Source of the DNA: Clostridiales bacterium
GTDB taxonomy: Bacteria; Bacillota; Clostridia; Lachnospirales; Lachnospiraceae
Length of the DNA: 64,000 bases
Assembly: GCA_012839295.1 (NCBI GenBank)
Contig: DUNO01000065.1
Location: 1-64,000 of the forward strand
Direction: 5' to 3'
The notes beneath the pieces were generated by a model. That model had not been told where the DNA came from and made no database searches. It was given only the letters and a program-made list of their open reading frames with translations. Both the position numbers and the translations under genes were made by a program. This document shows, one piece after another, positions 60,691 to 64,000 of this stretch (position 1 is the first letter of the stretch; each line of letters opens with the position of its first letter).

Positions 60691-61460
60691 TGAAAATTAA
60701 ATGCGTTGAAACCTCTGCAATTCTTGGGGGAAAGGAAATTGTAAAATCTGTTACGGTAGATGTTGAAGAAAAGAAATTTATTGGTATCATCGGCCCCAAC
60801 GGCAGCGGAAAATCCACTTTTCTCAAATGTATTTATAGGGTTTTAAAACCTTCAGGGGGTGTTATCTATCTTGATAACACAGAACTAAACAGATTTTCCG
60901 TTAAGGAATCTGCAAGAAAAATGGCTGTAGTTTCCCAGCATAATTATTATAATTTTGATTTTTCGGTACAAGATGTTGTGCTCATGGGAAGAGCGCCCCA
61001 TAAGAAACAAATGGAACGGGATACTGCCAAGGATTACAAAATCGTATACGAAGCCTTGAAAAGGGTTGAAATGGAGGGCTTTGCCCCAAGAGCCTTTTCT
61101 ACCTTATCTGGCGGGGAGCAGCAGCGGATTATTTTAGCCCGTGCCCTTGCCCAGCAGACGGAATGCTTAATCCTTGATGAACCGACAAACCATTTGGATA
61201 TTAAGTATCAGCTTCAAATACTTAATATCGTAAAAAACTTAGATATTACCGTTATTGCTGCTTTACACGACTTAAATATAGCGGCAATGTACTGCGACGA
61301 ATTATATGTAATTAAAAACGGCTCTATTATGGCCCACGGAGTGCCAAAAGAAATACTCACCACAGGCCTGCTAAAAGAAATTTATGAAGTGGACACGAAA
61401 ATTATTGAAGATAATGAAACAGGTGTTATTAATATTTTATTCAGCCCGTCAATGACTTGA
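60690..61460 (+). CDS. btuD: Corrinoid ABC transporter ATP-binding protein
   Basis: A 256-residue ABC ATPase. Walker A is GPNGSGKSTFLK near residue 36, the Q-loop is VVSQHNYYNF, the signature is LSGGEQQR, and Walker B with catalytic Glu is LILDEPTNHLDI. The ATG shares its A with the TGA stop of the permease, so translation is coupled. It energises the BtuF/BtuC importer. Confidence 0.95.
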   Translation: MKIKCVETSAILGGKEIVKSVTVDVEEKKFIGIIGPNGSGKSTFLKCIYRVLKPSGGVIYLDNTELNRFSVKESARKMAVVSQHNYYNFDFSVQDVVLMGRAPHKKQMERDTAKDYKIVYEALKRVEMEGFAPRAFSTLSGGEQQRIILARALAQQTECLILDEPTNHLDIKYQLQILNIVKNLDITVIAALHDLNIAAMYCDELYVIKNGSIMAHGVPKEILTTGLLKEIYEVDTKIIEDNETGVINILFSPSMT

Positions 61461-61479
61461 ACTGAACAGGGGGAACATA

Positions 61480-61818
61480 ATGAAAAGAATAGCGATGCTC
61501 ACTTGCTTAAATGCCACGGCTATTTGCAGCAGCGGCGGTTGCTTTAAAGCCTTTAATAACAGAGACAAAACTTTTGAAATATACAAAGGCGAAGATGTAG
61601 AGCTCTGTGCATTTTTCCACTGCAACGGGTGCGGTTGCGATTATGAAAACGATGAAGCCTTTCATGAAAAACTGGATAGGATTATCAGCATGAATCTTGA
61701 CTCTGTTCATAAAGGGGTTTGTACCTTTCCCAAGGGCAATGAATGCGAAGTTATAAAGAAAATAAGCGAACGCCTTGAAAAATCAGGGGTAAAAATTATA
61801 AAAGGAACTCATCAGTAA
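61480..61818 (+). CDS. CGGC domain protein
   Basis: A 112-residue Cys-rich protein with Cys in TCLNATAICSSGGCFKAF, AFFHCNGCGCDY and HKGVCTFPKGNEC. The CGGC domain family is thought to bind metal and often lies near corrinoid or metal uptake genes. The many spaced Cys could bind zinc or a corrinoid cobalt. GGGGGAA precedes the ATG; it follows the ATPase by 20 bp and is the last gene of the riboswitch-controlled unit. Confidence 0.85.
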   Translation: MKRIAMLTCLNATAICSSGGCFKAFNNRDKTFEIYKGEDVELCAFFHCNGCGCDYENDEAFHEKLDRIISMNLDSVHKGVCTFPKGNECEVIKKISERLEKSGVKIIKGTHQ

Positions 61819-61829
61819 GTAGCAACGCC

Positions 61830-61940
61830 AAACGCATGAGGAAGCAGTGAAAAGAACACGATTACTATGATATCCTTTCAGTTTTATTAATCCTTTGGAT
61901 TGATTATATCATCTTAATGTTCCTTTTTTCTCATGCGTTT
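61830..61940. repeat. 11-bp inverted repeat over 111 bp
   Basis: AAACGCATGAG (61830-61840) and its exact complement (61930-61940) bound an AT-rich stretch; six Ts lie just inside the second arm. It could be a long terminator or a small element. The sequence from 61941 to about 62080 shows nothing recognisable. Confidence 0.5.
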
Positions 61941-62079
61941 CTCATGGATTTCAGTTGAATAAACTATTGCATTTTTTGTATAAATAATATATGATACAAA
62001 TACCAACTGAATATTAAACAATAACAATATATCATATCCATACTGTCATAGGGTCTCATCTGACCATGCAGATTCTAAT

Positions 62080-62296
62080 GCACCTTAGGTATAAGGGCTA
62101 AAAGAAGGAAGCAGGGTATGGGGAGGATGATATAAATCACCGAATACATAGTCTTGACCAATGGAACATGCAGGCAGGAACTAAAGGGGTTTGTTTGAAA
62201 TAGAGCTTATTTTTAGTAATAGGGAATGAGCTATGATTTTGCTGCACCTTGCCTGAAGCCGTTGTAGGACCGGTATTCCAGCTTAGGTGCTTTTTT
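62080..62296 (+). promoter_or_regulatory. Unidentified attenuator-like leader of the ECF gene
   Basis: GCACCT (62244-62249) and AAGC (62256-62259) pair with GCTTAGGTGC (62281-62290), which is followed by six Ts: a bulged terminator. CAGGCAGG (62171-62178) can instead pair with CCTTGCCTG (62247-62255), inside the terminator's left arm, and so act as an antiterminator. A separate AGCTTA/TGAGCT hairpin lies at about 62203-62232. The layout fits a riboswitch or attenuator, but it matches no class I know. A second GCACCT at 62080-62085 is another possible partner. Confidence 0.5.
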
Positions 62297-62387
62297 GTTG
62301 GGTATTATTCAGTAATAAAATTATTCAATTAATACAAAGTAGCGAGTTGTAGATGGGCCGCCATAGAGCGGCAGAATGGAGGAAAAT

Positions 62388-62999
62388 ATGAATACAACAA
62401 CTAACTTTAGCACCGTAAAGATGGTGCAGCTGGCATTATTTATCGCAATTATTCTTCTTATGGCTTTTACCCCGATCGGGTACATTAAGACGCCTGCCCT
62501 TGAGATCACATTAATCGTAATTCCTGTTACAGTAGGTGCAATTGTCCTGGGACCGGCAAGCGGGGCAATTCTGGGCGGTGTATTCGGAATTACGAGCTTT
62601 ATCCAGTGCTTTGGGATGAGTGCCTTTGGTGCCGCATTGCTTGGGATTAATCCTGTGGCAACCCTTGTGGTGTGCCTGATTCCGCGTATCCTGATGGGAT
62701 GGCTGTCCGGGCTGGTGTTTATGGCCTTGAAAAAGATAGATAAGACAAAAGTAATTTCTTATGCAGTGGCAAGCCTTGCCGGACCTTTGTTGAATACAAT
62801 ACTGTTCATGTCGGCCTTGATGCTGTTCTTCTATAAGACGGATTATATCCAAGGCTTCGTATCCGTGATGGGAACTACGAATGTATTTGCCTTTGTGCTT
62901 GCCTTTGTGGGCATCAACGGACTGATAGAGGCGGGGGTCAACTTTGTTGCAGGAGGAGCGGTCTCCAAGGCACTTGATATTTTTGTGAAGCGTGCTTAA
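62388..62999 (+). CDS. ECF transporter S-component
   Basis: A 203-residue membrane protein with about six hydrophobic segments and the S-component features ALFIAIILLMAFTPIGYI near the start, PVTVGAIVLGPASGAILG in the middle. S-components bind a vitamin and use a shared ATPase-EcfT module, not encoded here. The sequence resembles pantothenate-type (PanT-like) members, a guess from memory. GGAGG supports ATG 62388; ATG 62376 would include that site. It follows an attenuator-like leader and has no cofactor gene beside it other than the B12 block. Confidence 0.82.
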   Translation: MNTTTNFSTVKMVQLALFIAIILLMAFTPIGYIKTPALEITLIVIPVTVGAIVLGPASGAILGGVFGITSFIQCFGMSAFGAALLGINPVATLVVCLIPRILMGWLSGLVFMALKKIDKTKVISYAVASLAGPLLNTILFMSALMLFFYKTDYIQGFVSVMGTTNVFAFVLAFVGINGLIEAGVNFVAGGAVSKALDIFVKRA

Positions 63000-63084
63000 G
63001 GTCGACAGAATATAAAAACCGTTTTCCAGGAAGGATATAACGGGAAAAAGAAATTTGGACAAATATACTATTTTTATTATATTG

Positions 63085-63113
63085 TTGACAGCGTATTGTT
63101 TTTATGCTATTAT
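63085..63113 (+). promoter_or_regulatory. Promoter of infC
   Basis: A perfect TTGACA (63085-63090), a 17-bp spacer and TATTAT (63108-63113). Transcription would start near 63120, giving a leader of over 300 nt. Confidence 0.75.
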
Positions 63114-63119
63114 AGTATA

Positions 63120-63439
63120 GCTGTGAGTATTGGGTACCAATATTTACACGACGAAGAAGAGAATCCATCTCTCACCCATAGCGTAAACAGGGTTTACAGT
63201 GACCGGGTTAAGGCATACTGAATATAATATTATTTGATTAACAGATAATATATGTAGCTAGGCTTGCAGGTGGATAATCTTTGTTATCCACCTTTTTTAT
63301 GTGTTGGAAACAAGCATAAAAGAGGTGAAAGGAAATCACAGCATCTGCAGGAATGCAGCAAGTCCCGGTAACATATTGATATGACGGGGGAGCCAATGAA
63401 AGGATCCCACTTGTCTATAACCTATGGAGGTGCAGTACT
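63120..63439 (+). promoter_or_regulatory. Long structured infC leader with internal terminator
   Basis: The leader ends in a terminator AGGTGGATAA/TTATCCACCT (63268-63293) with six Ts. Upstream, GGGTACC and other short dyads suggest a folded domain. In Firmicutes the infC-rpmI-rplT operon is controlled by ribosomal protein L20 binding its leader and causing early termination; position and design fit the L20 leader class. Beyond the terminator, about 145 nt separate it from the start codon. Confidence 0.7.
63268..63298 (+). terminator. Regulatory terminator in the infC leader
   Basis: A perfect 10-bp stem with a 6-nt loop followed by six Ts, inside the infC leader. Confidence 0.9.
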
Positions 63440-63946
63440 ATTAGCGATTTAATGATTAATGAACAGATCAGGGACAAAGAAGTTCGCCTGATTGGTGAAA
63501 ACGGAGAGCAGCTTGGAATTATGTCTGCAAAGGATGCAATGAAATTGGCAAGGGAAGCTAATCTTGACTTGGTCAAAATTGCTCCGACAGCAAAGCCACC
63601 GGTCTGCAAGATTATCGATTACGGTAAATACAGATACGAATTAGCAAGAAAAGAAAAAGACGCCAGGAAGAAACAAAAGGTTACTGAGGTGAAGGAAATT
63701 CGGTTGTCACCAAATATTGATGATAATGATTTAAATACCAAGGCAAACCAGGCACGTAAGTTTATCACCCATGGTGATAAGGTTAAAGTGGCATTGCGTT
63801 TCCGAGGCAGGGAGATGGCTCATACGTCGTCTTCAAAGGTGATTCTGGACACTTTCTTTGCAAAACTTGAGGATGTAGCGATTATCGAAAAACCGGCAAA
63901 GCTCGAAGGAAGAAGTATGACTATGTTCTTATCAGAAAAACGTTAA
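63440..63946 (+). CDS. infC: Translation initiation factor IF-3, AUU start
   Basis: A 168-residue initiation factor. The N-terminal domain runs to about residue 75 (MINEQIRDKEVRLI, then APTAKPPVCKIIDYGKYRYE), a Lys-rich linker follows (RKEKDARKKQKV) and the C-terminal domain checks the start codon (VKEIRLSPNIDDNDL). GGAGGTG lies 7 bp before ATT 63440, which opens the frame ATT-AGC-GAT-TTA-ATG; the ATG at 63452 is 19 bp from that site. The rare AUU start, as in E. coli infC, lets IF-3 repress its own translation. rpmI and rplT should follow beyond the window. Confidence 0.93.
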   Translation: MSDLMINEQIRDKEVRLIGENGEQLGIMSAKDAMKLAREANLDLVKIAPTAKPPVCKIIDYGKYRYELARKEKDARKKQKVTEVKEIRLSPNIDDNDLNTKANQARKFITHGDKVKVALRFRGREMAHTSSSKVILDTFFAKLEDVAIIEKPAKLEGRSMTMFLSEKR

Positions 63947-64000
63947 AATACTAAATATGGCAGCGTTTGGAGAGGTCGCGGACAAGTCCTGTACCCCCAG

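Noticed and set aside
62211-62232. Possible second cobalamin riboswitch, because AATAGGGAA also occurs here
   Set aside because: None of the other conserved blocks (CCCCGCTACTG, GCCACTG, AGGAGACCTGCC) is present.
62100-62300. T-box leader
   Set aside because: The T-box sequence (GGGTGGNACCGCG type) is absent and the downstream gene is not an aminoacyl-tRNA synthetase or amino-acid gene.

Overview
The window looks like a chromosomal segment of a spore-forming, anaerobic Gram-positive bacterium of the Clostridia, most likely a Lachnospiraceae member. This rests on an alpha/beta-type small acid-soluble spore protein, DUF1700, DUF4364 and DUF1385 family proteins, strong GGAGG ribosome sites, moderate-to-low GC, and gene neighbourhoods typical of that family (tig-clpP-clpX-engB, rpmE-DUF1385-prmC-prfA, coaX-dusB). 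The species call is inference. No CRISPR array, prophage, plasmid origin or intact insertion sequence was seen.

Layout. 1-1100: five tRNA genes, a terminator and a broken transposase remnant. 1100-9750: a carbohydrate-uptake block made of a cytoplasmic six-hairpin glycosidase-like protein, a sugar-binding lipoprotein, two permeases, and a YesN/YesM-type two-component system that probably controls them; no ATPase is encoded, so a shared MsmX-type ATPase is inferred. 9900-15600: a DUF1700 membrane protein, an Asn/Ser-rich small protein, a rhodanese, an RlmL-type rRNA methyltransferase, a cell-wall amidase, the house-cleaning nucleotidase RdgB and a YfcE-type phosphodiesterase. 15690-16790: one transcription unit of seven tRNA genes with a consensus promoter, an unexplained 130-nt leader and a strong terminator. 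16900-21130: a potassium-uptake cluster with one KtrB channel, two KtrA gating subunits and a CBS-domain membrane protein. 21150-28020: a Pro- and Cys-rich choice-of-anchor A protein, a DJ-1 protein, and on the minus strand an alanine/sodium symporter, MurF and Ddl. 28480-34560: a spore protein, GlmM, trigger factor, ClpP, ClpX and EngB. 34660-37320 (minus): malic enzyme, a radical SAM protein and DUF4364. 37720-43680: Rho with a low-complexity insert, then a compact pilus-like operon (GspF-type platform protein, four small membrane-anchored proteins, PilT-type ATPase). 43790-54510: transglutaminase-like protein, L31, DUF1385, PrmC, RF1, SpoU methyltransferase, ArgF, CoaX, DusB and Asd. 54590-58160: membrane proteins including tandem CPBP proteases. 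58230-61820: a cobalamin riboswitch with a BtuF-BtuC-BtuD-like importer and a CGGC protein. 62080-64000: an unidentified attenuator-like leader with an ECF S-component, then a long infC leader and infC with a non-canonical AUU start.

The most unusual material is non-coding. Several dispersed repeats are described: a roughly 100-bp repeat that supplies the first codons of two unrelated genes and has expanded in 18-bp steps in one of them; a 33-bp perfect inverted repeat element with a shrunken relative 12 kb away; a 42-bp hairpin repeat present in both orientations; GGAGG/CCTCC hairpins reiterated directly before start codons in the Ktr cluster; and an array of four alternating complementary arms before a small membrane-protein gene. 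The pilus-like operon with only a PilT-type motor is the best candidate for a poorly described protein system.
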